The notes under the pieces are model-generated. The model was given only the letters and a program-made list of their open reading frames with translations, searched no databases and had not been told where the DNA came from. The translations under genes were made by a program, and so were the position numbers. A DNA stretch of 64,000 nucleotides from Pezizomycotina sp. ARF18 (Eukaryota; Ascomycota), in contig AZLU01000119.1 of NCBI GenBank assembly GCA_002224055.1, forward strand, positions 60,823-124,822, in the 5' to 3' direction. Numbering within the stretch: position 1 is the stretch's first letter; every line of letters begins with the position of its first letter. Positions 11,350 to 23,900 of the stretch are shown here, piece by piece.

Positions 11350-12490
11350 CTAGGAAACCCGAGGACTGATCTCGACTGTTTTCTAGTTTGCGCCGCTTTC
11401 GCCAGGAAGGCTCTTTGATCCACCCGTCGACATTTTTTATTGTAATTGTAATTGGCCGGTTCTACTATCCGGAAATTAGCTCGTGAAAACAAAATAGGTA
11501 AAAACCGAGACGTCGTCTTTGTCCCGTTTCATAATTCGCCTATTCTACGTCAAATCAAAGAACGTACCTAGCTATACCGTTTGTTTTCGTTTTCCACAGA
11601 TTTCCTAAACAATATTTTTAATAATGTCTATGCGACGTTATATGATGTTTGGATTTCGAATTATTAATATTGGTTTTCTAGAGTATTGCTACAATTGCCA
11701 GACTTTTATAACCTGTAGAATTGAAACATCAAACTCGAGGCAGGATTACTGCTACCAGTAATTGAACCTAGTTCTTTATCTAGGAATCATGGTAACCAGG
11801 ATTTTGCTGTTTCACAATCTAGATATCTAGTGAGTGATACAGCCCAATTTCTTTTGTAGCATCAGTATATCATTCGATATCTCGATCAATCCTGGAAAGA
11901 AGCTCGGGTTCAATGCGTTGAAACAAAAACTGCGAATTTGATATTCAATGTGGGCGTTTGCGGTCTATCAGGTATCCAGTTCAACTTCAGAATGGTGTTT
12001 TAATAGCACAACAAGGACAAGGGTCACTCGATACACTACCTTTTTTTTTCGGCCTCTTGCATGATCATAGGTTCATTGTTTTATGATTCGTTTAGAGCGT
12101 TAAAGAAAGTGATAACAATAGCTAAAACAATATATTTGTATAGATTTAGATTCAAGAGCAAACCAGTACATGGAGCAGACCAAACTACTGCCTAATCTTG
12201 ATTACCTCTTTGCTTTCCTTCCCTTTTTTTCGGGTTTAATTCCTTACGCAGACACGTATATCAATGGTAGCAAGTCAAGAAGTACATTGCAGTTCTAAAC
12301 AACTTGAAAGACTATGTATGAATAATTAGGCGTTTCTCAAGTTAATATTTTCCTTTTTCTTTTCTCCTAATAGTCATAAAATGCATTATGCCGTCTCGAT
12401 TTTGATTGTAGGCATAACTACTAAGTACTCTTAGAGTTTTCTGCCCATTATCTTGCTCGAATTTTCCCCCGCCTCGATCGCCCAACCTCT
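11350..12490. other. Intergenic, A/T-rich
   Basis: No coding-like frame is seen. The stretch is A/T-rich unique sequence with short pyrimidine runs (12215-12235, 12350-12370). Confidence 0.6.
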
Positions 12491-13277
12491 CTAATATACC
12501 TCAACCTCCCGCGCCTGCCCCGACGCCGAAACCCCAAAGTAGAGCAAAAGCTGGCAGTCAATGCACTGGTGCATCAAAACCGTCTGCCCCGGCGCGCTCA
12601 AATGCTGCACCTCCTGCACCTCCAGCTCGCCTCCGCACGAAAAGCACCTCGTGTCTTCCGGCAGATCCCTCATAGGAACGTGTAGAATCTGCCTACCATC
12701 TTCTACGTCTTCCTCGTCTACTCCTTCTTCTTCGCTCTCATTGTCTTCCCCTCCTTTTTCATTCTCTTCGCCGTCTTCTTCTTCATCTTCCGAGTCCGAG
12801 AAATCATCCCAGTAATCGATGTCCATACCCTCCTCATGCCCATAATCATCCTCCTCATCGTCAACCTTCTCCTCCTCTCTCTCCTTTCTTTCACCGCAGC
12901 AACCCTCGGTACCGGATCATCCGGATGCCGCCCCACAGAAACCTTCCTGCTAAACTCATAATTCACAAGCCACGGGTGCTCCGCCTGCTCATGCGCGTCG
13001 CACGCCGTCGCCGTCATAAACAGCTTCCTACACGCGCCCACGGGCATCTATAATTAACACCGTGGTAGTATTTCCGGTGCCACGTGAGGTGGGCAGCGCG
13101 GTAGCACCTCTCCCCGCAATAAATACACGTATCCAATCTGCGCGGCGGCTGGTACTTTTCAAGCGCGACGTCGAGGTGCTTGTTTTGTAAGAGGTCTCCA
13201 AATAAAGATGATAACGTTTCGGCGGGGCTGTCGTGGTAGCGGGCTAGTTCCTTCCGTAAAAAATTCCTTTTTCCCAT
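12491..13277 (-). CDS. C2H2 zinc-finger protein with acidic middle and C-terminal CxxC ribbon
   Basis: From the start at 13277 (MGKRNFLRKELARYHDSPAE) the protein has a first finger CIYCGERCYRAAHLTWHRKYYH. After a frame slip near 13055 there is a second, CPVGACRKLFMTATACDAHEQAEH. A strongly acidic stretch follows (about 60 residues, mostly Asp, Glu, Ser) that includes MDIDYWDDFSDSEDEEEDGE. The C-terminal part has CFSCGGELEVQEVQ...CIDC, two CxxC pairs typical of a zinc ribbon, and the stop at 12491. Two frame changes (about 13055 and 12880) are needed and no intron is evident. Total length is about 260 residues. The combination of C2H2 fingers, acidic linker and ribbon suggests a nuclear regulator. 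No known orthologue is recognised. Confidence 0.65.
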
Positions 13278-14132
13278 AGCGGCGGATATTAGAGGGGTAT
13301 TTTTTTCCTACGTGATTTGAACTTTTGTAAATTCTAGGAAAGAATTTTTTCCCCAAGATGTAAATTACAACAAGTATGATGAGACAAGCCACATGGGGTT
13401 TGCTTCGTTTTGCTAGCTGAAATACTTCCATTATTATTGTATAGATCATATCATACCTCAAGCTTGCAGTTTCAGATAACCCCGCTGAGTACAATGCTCA
13501 CGTCAAAAAACACTCTGAACAAGTGTTAATAATAGTTACTTAAGTATATTGGTAGATTCGCCGCTAGGTTTTTGCTATCTAGATAGAATTTTCACGATTA
13601 ATAATGCATATTTGAAAAAAAAAAAAAAAAAAGAAAAAGAAAGGAAAAATCATATCGGTGGTCGAAATATCCATACTTTCGCGAGGGCTGTATATCAGCG
13701 TTCTACATACTTAAGTATATTATAAGCATTTTGCATTTGATAAACATCAGCGCTTCAATTTCTTTATTTGTGTTTGTACAAGGCTTATTGGTGTAGAGAG
13801 CGGCGAGATTTTCAAAACTAATGAGTACTTAAGTAGGGGCACTGGTATACAAGAACATAACAAAGTACAGAATCATATAAAACAAAAGCTCTTTCTCTTT
13901 CTTTTTTTTTAGTAGTAGTGTTACCAGGAATAATATCAATATATCTAATCTCCTCCCTTCGTTCTTTCCGGCTTTGCAATCAGATAATAATATTAATTAT
14001 TATTCATAACAAGCCATTTTAGTAGCATCGCCTTTCTCTTTTCCTAATTGGAAATCGTCTTTTCTATTCCTTCCTGTTTACTACCTTAGAGATAGAATTT
14101 TTTTTGCATCCCCCTTATCAAAGTTTGTTCCT
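13278..14132. other. Intergenic, A/T-rich
   Basis: The stretch holds a poly-A tract (about 13615-13645) and T runs. No coding frame is supported. It probably contains the 5' region of the finger gene and the 3' untranslated region of the next minus-strand gene. Confidence 0.6.
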
Positions 14133-15623
14133 CTATTCCTCATCGCCGTCGTAGCCATTATCCGCCCCTGGCTCAATTTCAACCTTCGGAGTCCAAACGT
14201 TGTCGACCCCGATGCCATGGACTATCTCTTTCGTCCTCGAACGTTCAACTTTTGCGCCCAGCGAGCTGAATGTATTTGAATTTCCCATAGTTCCCCAACC
14301 GTACCTAGAGCTCTTCTTATTGTCGGAACTCTCTCCTCGGAGGCGGCGTAAACTGACGGTGCGGGCCCTCGAAAGTCGTTGCTCTGCCGTTTTGCAGCCT
14401 TCGCACGGCCCGGACGAGCTGGTGATCCGAGATTGAGGCTGTTGGAACGTGGACGCGGGCGCTGAGCGGTTTTCGGGAGAGAAAACTTGGCGGTGGACTT
14501 TTCCGCGGGGGATTGAAAGCTGTAACGCTGAGCGTGGCTGGGTGAGAGAACCGGCTCGAGTGGCTGCCTAGGTGGCGGCCCGCCGATGGTGTGCGATCGT
14601 CCACGCCCGGTTTTGGTTTTGGCAGGGGTGATTGTCGGCGGGTTCTCCAATTTATTTTCCGTCTTCTTGATCCAAATATCGTCGTAGGAAGGGGGTGAAA
14701 CCTTGCGGGGGAGCTTGTAGTTGTGTCCGTACGTCTTGGTCCACAATTCAGACAACCCTCCGGAAACTGTAGCAGATGACGATAGGACGCGCTTCTCGAA
14801 GGTTTGCGGCGGAACGTTGGCGGAGCGATTGGAGTAGCGAGTGGGGATTGACGGAACGTTGGGATTTTTCCAGATAGAGTCGCTGCCGACGACGAATTTG
14901 TTTGGCTTCGGCATCGTGTGGCTGCCCCGAGCCGGAAGCGAGAAATTGCCAACCGGCTCGATTGCGCTTCCGAATCCCTCGAGGCGGCGGTCCTTCGTGA
15001 TCATGCTTGGCTTGAGTTCGGGAGGTCGAACGGCAGACGGCCTTGAAGGAAGCTGTGGCGGGGGTGGAGGTGAAGTCGGAACTGTTTGCTGCAACGTCGG
15101 GTTCGGCGGGCGATCAACCGTATTCCTCCTGGACCTCGCGTGGTGAGGCTTGTATACCGTGTGTGAGCGCGGCTTGACAGCACCGGGAATATCCATAGCC
15201 TGCGTCGGTTTATCCTCCTTTCCGATCTTGAGAAAGCCCATCGCATCCTGCAACTCGCCCTCCAGCTCCGCCTCCGACCGGCTCGCGCTCTGCAATCCCG
15301 GATCGTCCATCTCCGTGGGTGATTCAGACAACGGTGGTGGCGGTACCTTCTTGCGGGCCGGCTGATCCGGACAGAGCTCCGGAACGAGCGTTTGCAATCC
15401 CTCCCAATCTTCGTTCTTGATCATCTCCTGGCTCTTCTCGTGATCTCCTGCATGCGATGCTCCCTTATGCGTTCCTCCTCCACGCGGGCCTCCATGCGCA
15501 TGCGTTCTATGAAAGTGACCGGTTCTTTGCCCATGGGATACTCGGAATGCTGAAGCGGCCGTCATAGACCTCGTCGCAGAAGTCGCAGTCCGGCAGGCCG
15601 CACTTGTAGTGTTCGTGAGCCAT
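14133..15623 (-). CDS. Unknown Pro/Ser-rich protein with N-terminal Cys motif
   Basis: The likely start at 15623 gives MAHEHYKCGLPDCDFCDEVY, with three closely spaced Cys that could bind a metal. After a slip near 15550 comes a charged helix (FIERMRMEARVEEERIREHR). After a second slip near 15425 a 400-residue frame runs to about 14290, rich in Pro, Ser, Arg and Lys and probably disordered. It contains EDWEGLQTLVPELCPDQPAR, a P-x-P-rich segment and several R-S-x-S/T-like sites (SHTVYKP, RSHTIGG). A last slip leads to TKEIVHGIGVDNVW and an acidic end with the stop at 14133. I recognise no domain. The poly-Pro and basic Ser sites suggest a scaffold or phosphoprotein, but this is inference only. 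Confidence 0.6.
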
Positions 15624-16157
15624 TCCTTCTCTTTGTCAATCGATCGATCCTTTTCAGTTGAAGTTGTGTAAGATTTTTTATAGATGTTCCTCTCTTTTCT
15701 GTAGATAATCTCGTCTGGTTGCTTGGAGTGAAAGAAGTTGTTTGTAAAAAGAAGATGAGGATGATGACGTTTCGTCTCTACATGGTGGTTTCTCTTGGTA
15801 GTGAACTTCCAATCCCCTTGAAGCGGATCCTGGGGTTTTTTTTTTTCAATCGGTCATGACCGCCATTTCTGGTCGTATAATATATATATAATTCGATGAT
15901 TTGATGAAACGGGGTGGTTGTCAGGAAAGTTGGTAGAGGAGAAGAGGAAGTTACACGAGATAAATAAATAAATTGCTTTAGGCGGGTGTGAGCGGTTGGA
16001 AGAAGGAATTAAAAATTGAAAAAAAAAAAAAAAAATTAAAAATTAAAAAATTAAAATCGATAATAATAATAAAAAAATATATAAACAAATAAATAAGTAA
16101 TAAAATACGCAAGGATAAGGTGTAACTGAGTATCGTGATATCAAAACCCTGGGAAGA
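15624..16157. other. Divergent intergenic region with low-complexity A/T tract
   Basis: This stretch lies between a minus-strand and a plus-strand gene and so holds two promoters. A TA-repeat at about 15878-15893 could serve the minus-strand gene. From about 16005 to 16100 the sequence is nearly pure A with scattered T (poly-A, AATAATAAT and AAATAAATAA units). Confidence 0.6.
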
Positions 16158-16167
16158 TATATAAAAG
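16158..16167 (+). promoter_or_regulatory. TATA-like box of the acidic repeat protein gene
   Basis: TATATAAAAG lies on the plus strand about 520 bases before the proposed ATG at 16682. The long leader contains a 22-base T run and C/T-rich stretches. A leader intron is possible, but I cannot place one with certainty. Confidence 0.4.
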
Positions 16168-16681
16168 CTTCAAAACCGTCAGCTGTTTTAGTAGTCTTTC
16201 AACAGATTCATACTCAATTAGCTTAACATCATACACAGTTTAGCTGATATACTGATTGGTAAAGATCTTATTTACGAGCCTTAATAATTAAAAGAACGAG
16301 CGCGCTTTTCCTCTTTCCTCTTTTCCTTTCTTTTTTTTTTTTTTTTTTTTTTACTTTTCCAGCTGATAATAATAATATTTTTTTTTAGTACAGGCGAACT
16401 TCAACATAGAGGCTTGCACTTAAACCTAACCTCTCTCAAGATTTTCTACATCTTCACGACCCAACCCATCTCATCTCAACACAAACAAACAAACTAATCC
16501 GCAACTACTATCAATTAAGGATATCTTGCAACTTCTTCTGTCTATCTCCCTTTTTCACTATTCTTCGACTGGTAATCACAGTTTCCACCATCTGCTCTTG
16601 CATTCCCTGTTGGATTGTTTCTGCTAGCTTCTGTACGCTTCCAAGCTAACTTCCACGCAGGTTTGTTTAAACATCTTCAAG

Positions 16682-19639
16682 ATGTCTTCATTTCCAAGTC
16701 TTCCAATAGAACCCCACACCCTGCCATTCCCCGAGAAAGCGTATAGGCAACTGCAACAGTGGTTCCCTGACCTTGGCGAGAAATATCCCGCAGTTTGAAT
16801 GGCACCACTTCAATCTCGGCCTACGCACGACGCTCAGCGGTAGCCTCAAGATTACGGAACGCAAAATACGCCTCGCAACCGGCAACAAGGCGGATTTGAG
16901 CAGCATAAAGGATTTAGAGTTCAAGCGCGACGTCCTCGCGCAGTCTATTAATTGGATCGAGTGCTGGGAGCAGCCGAAAAGGAACAGAGAGACAGGGCAG
17001 GAGAACTGGGCAGCCGACCCCGTCCGTTGGAAAACCTGCGAATATGCCGGTGGAGACGCCTGTTAACAGGAATGTCAAGCCGAAGAGCGATTCGTCCTCT
17101 CAAGTCGGCGAGAACGGTATCAAGCCAAAACCGGTGCCGAAGCTAGAGTATGGCAACATCCTCGGCCGCGCCAGGAATGAAGGCATCACCGTGGAGGTCA
17201 GCGTCGACGTCACGGACATCCCGTCAAATTGAGCCCCACAGACCGTCAAACGCTCCATGTTACGTTGAAGAGGTTGGGTGCTGGTTTGCCCGTCGCTGCG
17301 GTCATGCAGGCTCTCGGTGCGACGGATTTCGGTCAAGATTTTTGGACTTCACGATCCCTCCTGATCAGCTGAAGAGGAGCTCAACGGTAGCCCTATCAAC
17401 TTTACTCCGAGCATGCGCAAAATTGGCTGGGGCTTCAAGTACGCCGATGGCAGGAACGTCACCCTCGGTGACATGGTGAAGGCCATCAAGGATGGGTTGG
17501 AAGATCCAGTCCTCAATTGCACACTTACGAGGAAGTGGAAGGGTGTCCAGACGTACAAGCCGGCGGAGAGCGTAAGTTTCCTTTTTCCTATCTCGATACT
17601 ATTGTCGAAAGCAATTACTTTACTTGCTTTCGGGATTTTCTTTCAGGTATTAATGATTTGCTACACAGAAACATTTCCAATCTATTCCCGACGGCGCTAG
17701 CGATCTCCAGTTCGATCCATCCCGCCTGATCTGGCGCTGCAACCGCTTGATCGCGAACCAGCAGAACAACAAAGAGTCGCTCCAGGAGCGCAGGTCCTCC
17801 TCAAGGCGCTCCAACGTGAGCTTGCCGGTGACGAAGAACTCGGCAGGAAAGTTAGCGCGGAAATTCCAGGTTATCACGAAGAAGCCGCTGACCTTGCCCA
17901 ACGGGTTCACATTCAGGGACGACGCCACCCAGGGAGCCGGATTCCCCTCCGCACCAGTACAGGATCACAAGGAGTCCCTCGAGGAGGAGAGCGAACAGAG
18001 AGCGTGAGAGAAGAAGCGTAGTGTGGACTCTTACACGCTTGGAACGGCAAGCCCTGTCAGGGGACGTGATGATGGGAGGAATGCCATGTGCCGGAGATTA
18101 CGCAGTCCAGTATTTCCAGGGAATCTAGTGTATCCGGGAAGCCCGCTGCGCCTGAAGAGCCCCCTCGTGAAGGTCTAGGGAGCAGAAACCCGAGCCCGTG
18201 GTCAGTGGGTGGGACATTCCGGACATGAGGAGGCAGAGGGCGCCTAAGATTCCATACCCGACGAGGGATTCGGCCAGCGCCAGAAAGCCACAATTCAGAA
18301 GAGTATGCCTTTAACTGCTGATCTTAAGGCAACAATACTGCTCAGCAACCTCTCCAACAGAAGGATCCGCACACCGAGAGTAAGGATGCCAACATGCGCC
18401 AAAATGTTACGGAGGTTCCCTCACAAGCAGGAACAAGTTTCTACTGAAACGTCGAACGCCGTCACAAAGGCAAATATGCCGGAAAAATCGGCCGCAACCA
18501 CTACTGAACAAGTCCAACCCGAACCGGAGGAGAAGTCTATTTCCGAGCACGACGACAGCACTGGCGTCGAATCCGATCTTCGTTTGTTTCTGGAGGCACA
18601 CCATCTGCAGCCTGAGCAGCAAAACGGAGCCGCATCCAACGATTCTTTGACCGTTGAACCTAGCGCCTCCCCAAAGCAGTCGACTCTTGAAGATTCGTTG
18701 AGGACGATGACTCGGTCGATCTGGCTTTCGTCATGGAGCCTTTGACTGACAGTGCTGCCACTGCGATGCAGGAGAATTATCAACAGGAGCCGGCTCAGTC
18801 AGTTGCATTCGACGATACCGACAGTGAGCTTAAATTCGTCATGGAGCCTTCCGGCAACAGGGCTGCCACCCCGACGCAGGAATCTTATAGCGTGGCCAAG
18901 TCAATTGCATCTGACGATACTGATTCCACCGAGCTTAAATTCGTCATGGAACCCGCCGAAAAGAACGTCGAAAAGAGCGCCGAGGATGACAAACGTGACG
19001 ATTCTGCGGTCAAGAAGGAGGGAAGTGTTGTTGCGTCGGATACGGACGACGACCCTTCACTGCACTTCATCATGCCTCCTCTTGGGCTGACTACCGCTAC
19101 TGCTGTGGAGCCTAAGGCTACCACTAAAGAGCCGAAACAGGGTGGTGATGATGTCACCGATGATTCCGACGATGAAGATCCAGAACTCGTCTTCACGTTT
19201 ACGGGGACTACTGCGCCTAAGCCAAAGAATTCCAACGGGTCAGCCACGTCGCCGCCCGCAGGACAACGACTTGACTGCCCACTCCTCCACCCCTGTTAAT
19301 ATTGACAGTTCCGACAGCTCCTTCGTGCAGGTCAAAGATGTAGAACCGGAGGTTAAAGCCGCCGCCGCGGCGATTGAAGACGATTCCGATGACGAGGAGC
19401 TCGTTTTCAGAATGCCGGCCTTGACGAATAAAGGTAACGTCGGCAACGGTAATCAGAGCGCCAGCGACAATAACGAGCAGATCAAGCCGGCTCCGCAGTC
19501 CGAGGATGCGATGGACAATTCTTCTGCCTTCGGAGATCTAAGTTTCTTTAACAAGGAGGACGGGTTCCGCAGGTTGAGCGGTCAAAAACAGACTTCCGCG
19601 GCTCCCCTTAACGGAGGCGACTTGATTTCGTTCGACTAA
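16682..19639 (+). CDS. Unknown protein with acidic LxFVMxP-repeat C-terminus
   Basis: The proposed start gives MSSFPSLPIEPHTLPFPEKA. After a slip near 16780 a well-structured N-terminal part follows: PQFEWHHFNLGLRTTLSGSL, a helix-rich block with NWIECWEQPKRNR, then LEYGNILGRARNEGITVEVS, LHVTLKRLGAGLPVAAVMQA and IGWGFKYADGRNVTLGDMVK. An intron with GTAAGT at about 17573 probably ends at the CACAG near 17669. The next exon has FDPSRLIWRCNRLIANQQNN. The C-terminal half (about 18300-19639) is acidic and low in complexity and holds six copies of a short motif listed separately. It ends in DLISFD. About eight frame changes are needed. I do not recognise the family. The ordered N-terminus plus repetitive acidic tail suggests an adaptor with many identical binding sites. 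Confidence 0.6.
18700..19415 (+). repeat. Six degenerate copies of an acidic-LxFVMxP motif
   Basis: Copies lie near 18700, 18815, 18915, 19045, 19160 and 19378. They read DDSVDLAFVMEP, DDTDSELKFVMEP, DDTDSTELKFVMEP, DTDDDPSLHFIMPP, DSDDEDPELVFTFTG and DDSDDEELVFRMPA. The first three are also direct DNA repeats of roughly 100 bases, including the downstream AATP/SATAMQE segment. The later ones keep only the acidic run and the hydrophobic core. Confidence 0.8.
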
Positions 19640-20939
19640 GAACAAAAATCTTTTTTATTACTATCAGGAAAAATATTAGGGGTTCACCAGGGTATCAAGA
19701 GGAAAAAGGAGATCTATGGATTTTTTTACTGTATCAAAGGACTAATCTTAAGAACGTACTTATCCTACACGATACAGGAAAGATAGCCAAAAAAAAAAAA
19801 AAAAAAAAAAAAAGATGAAAACGGCTTTTGATAACAGAAAAGGGGGAAACTGACAAGAGAAAACAAGAGACGGCCCAGAGTTCATATATTTCTTTAATGT
19901 TTGGTATCACAACTTTTATTATCATCAACAAGGAGGAAAAACGGTTCTTTGATATTTGGCTTTTTTCGTTTACATGGCTTTTGTTAGCAAAAAAAAGAGA
20001 CTACTATTATTACTATTGTCAATAATAACATAGCAGGATTGGTTTTCATTTTTTGGTCTTCCTTTCTCGACCTCTTTTCCGTCGTTCGTTCGTTTTTATT
20101 TTTACTTCTATTTTATTTTTCTCTTTTTCTTTTTTGTAGTTTTTTGGTTGAAAGTTTTCTGCTTTATGATCCTTTTTCTTCCCCCAAGTTCAAGCTGCCG
20201 CTAATTGCATAGGAAATTGCTTATCTGCCACAACAGGTCTAGACTCTGCCGCTGTCACATCCTATCCTTCGCCTAAATTTATTCGGCTAAACCGGTCTGG
20301 TGGTAATCCCAACTTCATCCCATCTTTTTTTAATGAGCACTTTTCCCCGGGATATCAGCAGTCTTCCCCGGGGGCCTCTAGCGCGACATCACAGCCAATG
20401 AGACGACTTGTGAGTTCGTGATCAACGAACGAAAACATGTTTTCTCAGTCTCTGTTTTCTACGTACGCACTCCGTCGCTGCCCTGCACAACCGTTGTCCT
20501 TCAGCCTAGACCGAATTGGAAGTGTTCCTAGGACCGAACTGGAAGTGTTATTAGAATATTTTTCTGGGTTTGTTTATATTCTTGCTATCGTCCGTTTCTT
20601 CCGCTTCTGTATTGTTTATCGAACCATCCCGGTTTTTGTTCAAGGGTTCTCTTTTTTACTGGCTTATTTGTCGTTACACTCGATCGTGGTTCTGAGAATT
20701 TTTTCTAGTCGCTCGTTTCGAGTACTTGCATTTTTTTTTTTTTTTTTTTTTTGGTTTTATAGATTATTGCATTTTGTCATTGACTCTCTTTTTCTTTTTT
20801 TTTTTTTTGGGGGGGGGTGGAAATACTCTCCGTCTTCCTCGACTTGATACGACAAAGCACGCTCCAATATCGTCAGATTCCTAATCCTTTTCAATATTTC
20901 ACTTGAAAAATATCCAAAGGGGAGAGCACCGGCGAAATC
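19640..20939. other. Intergenic with long homopolymer and pyrimidine runs
   Basis: The stretch contains poly-A at about 19790-19813, T runs at about 20731-20752 and 20795-20808, and a run of nine G directly after the second. ORFs here are Phe/Ser/Leu-rich translations of pyrimidine tracts and are not called. It is probably the leader and promoter of the C2H2 gene that starts at 20940. Confidence 0.6.
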
Positions 20940-23900
20940 ATGTTGAAAGTCCTCCCTCCAATACCTCCGAAAGTCGCACCATCCTTCGCGACGCTTCCTC
21001 CTGTACCGCCGCCCAAGACACCAAGGCGTATCTTAAAAAAGATCAAAAAGGAGATAGCGCAAGAAGGCGGCCTCTCCCTTACCAGCGACGAAGAAGAATA
21101 CAGCGACGACGGCGGCGTACGCCTACCCCTAATCATCAGCAAAGACGGTACGGATCCAAAGGCTCCATCGTCATAGACGAGGATGCGTCGGACGGAAATA
21201 TAAAAGAGAAGAAGAAAAAGCGGATAAGGGGAAGGAGGAGCGAAGGAAAGAGAAAAGAGAGAGAAGGAGGAGAAGGAAAGAGGAGAAACAAAGGGAGAGG
21301 ACGACGGTGTATGATGAGGTCGGGGGAGTCAGGAGGTGCCTATCTGCGTTACTACGGAAGTAGGAGATAGGCAGGAGGAGCGGATATGCGTCGAGTCTGC
21401 TACGCAGGCTGCGTCTCGTAGCGACAATTTCTCGGAAACGAAGCCGGCAAGGAAGGCGAGAACTCCTCCGTCTACCGATAAGCCGTCTAAAACAAGGGAC
21501 AGAAGCACTACGCCGGCAAAAGCAGCAGAAAAACCCAGACGTAGCAAAACGCCTATTATCCCACCTGCCGTACCGAGGGTTACGGCGATCATAATCCCGC
21601 CATCACCGCCAAAGACGCAAGCGGCATCAGAAGACGAGTCGCAAGCTTCGGATTCCGATGAGAAAACAGATTCTCGGGAGAATCTTCAGTTACCTTCTAT
21701 ATTCGGCGGTGAGTGCTGGCTCTGCGGAAAGGCATTCGCAACAATTCAAGATCTTCACATCCACGAGCGGAAGCACAAGAAGCGTGAAGATTCTCAGGAG
21801 TCTTATACTGCGAAAGATGACGGGAAGGATCTCAATAAAAGGTCGAATGCTCAGAAAATGCAGATCGCCGGCGTCGTGGTACCAGCTACCCTAGTAGCGG
21901 TGGTAAATCTGCTTCGCCCGACGGTAGCGAAACGGACGAAAGCGATGCGGAAGAGAACGAGAACAAAGAAAAAAACAATGCTGAAGAAGAGGGAAGCGAC
22001 GAAGAAGAGACGGAAAGTCACAATAAGGCCGGGAAAGAAACCAGAGATAAAGGCGTGCAGACGCCGGAAAAAGAATGGCCTAAGGAGAATATTTTCGAGA
22101 GCGCTAACAGCCTTAAGATACGGCAGATAGAAAAGGTGCGCAGGGAGAAAAAGCAGAAAGAGTTAGAGTTAAGGAGGCAGATGGAGGAGAAAGAGCAAAA
22201 GGGAGATAATGAGGAGCAGGAGGGCGAGGTGAGAGTGAAGAAAACGTAGAAGATGAAGAGGAAGTTGAAGAGAAATCATCGGGGATGAGACTCTATTAAT
22301 GGAGGTAGATCAAGAGAAGTCTGGGGAGGCTCATGAAGGAAAAGAGCAAGAAAAATCGCGGGAAGAGACGGAAGTTGACAATCCCCCAGAGATTGATAAA
22401 GTCAATTCCTCAGATACTAACAATAACGAAAGCGATAACGGCGAAGACACTAATGGAGAGATATGCAGTGCCGAAGACAAAGACGGAAATTCCGCAGAAC
22501 GGGTCGACACCGCTATGAAGCTGACAGAAACCAGCAAGAGGGTAGCTCAGATGCCAATAACGATGGTGAGGCTAGCAAAAGCGATGACGGTAGCGATAAA
22601 GACACCGGTAGTTGGAAAGACAGCAGAGAGGGGCAAGACATGACCTTAGAAAATGAAAATGCTGACAGTGAAGAAGCGGACGGTTCAAATAACAATGGAG
22701 AAGAGAGTGAGGGCGGTAGCGGTGACGAAAACAATGACGGGAAGGACAATATGAAAGAAAGTGGGAAGAGAATGACGACGAGGACGAAGAAGAAGAGGAA
22801 GAGCATGAAGAAAAGCCGCAGGAAAATGCCAAGGAAGCAGTCGCAAGCAAAGACGCGCAGAAACCGCAACTCCAGAGAGAGCTAGAAACCGAGCGCGACC
22901 TGAAGAAAGCCCAAGAGCGAGCACAAGCTTTAGCTGAAGAAGTCAGAAGCGACCAGAAGCTCGCGGAAAGGAGAGAAAAGGAAGCAAAGGCCCGCCGGGA
23001 TGCCAGGAAAGCTAGAAAGATCGAACAACAGGAGGCTGCAAGAAAGAAACGGGAAGCGAGAAAAACGGAGAAAGAGAAATCCCAAAACGCGGAAGACAAA
23101 TCGGACGAGGACGAGAACGAGGAGAGGAAACGAAGACGACAGGCAGGTCGAGGCGCAGATACGGCGCGACCTAGCTACCGTGCAAAATAGCGATAGCGAC
23201 GAAGGCGAATTCCCGTGCGATATGTGCGAGCGGCGGTACCACCGCAAGCCAGCGCGCAGCGGCACATGAAGGAAGCGCACAACGCTATATACAGCCACGG
23301 GTATAATTCTCCGGGAAACGTATACAACTACCCAAAAACTCCGAAGCAGTCGTCGCGGTCGCCGTCTGTGCTTTCACCTACCGAACAAGCACTCTGGAGG
23401 AAGCTCGGGTATAGATTCGACGAGAAGACCGGTAGGAAGCTCGTCGCGTTCGATACGCCTTCTCCGGAAAAAGTTCCGGCGCCGGATGTCGCAAGCCAGA
23501 ACGATAGTCAAAAGTCGGCGGCGGAGGAGAGCTACCCCTCGCCCAAGAGCTCTGAATACGGCGGCGACTCTGCTAGGAGCAAGCGACAGCGCGACGATGC
23601 GTCGCCTTCTCTTGCTGACAGCGGCTCTAATTCGGATTGCGTATTGATCCAAGTCAGAAAAATAGGCGCACCAGCAAGCGGAAAGAGTACTCCGAAACCC
23701 CCTGTTTTCACGCGCACGAACTCCGGAATGTCTGCGGGTGCAATATCGAACGGCATCAGCGGCGAATACAGCGTGAAGCCATCCGACGGACCGCCGCGGT
23801 TTAGCTACTCGAACATCCTCCCGGCGGTTCACAAACCGTGATGGACAGCGTCCCCTGTATAGCGAGACGCACAAATGCGCTTCGCAGCCGGACCCGGACA

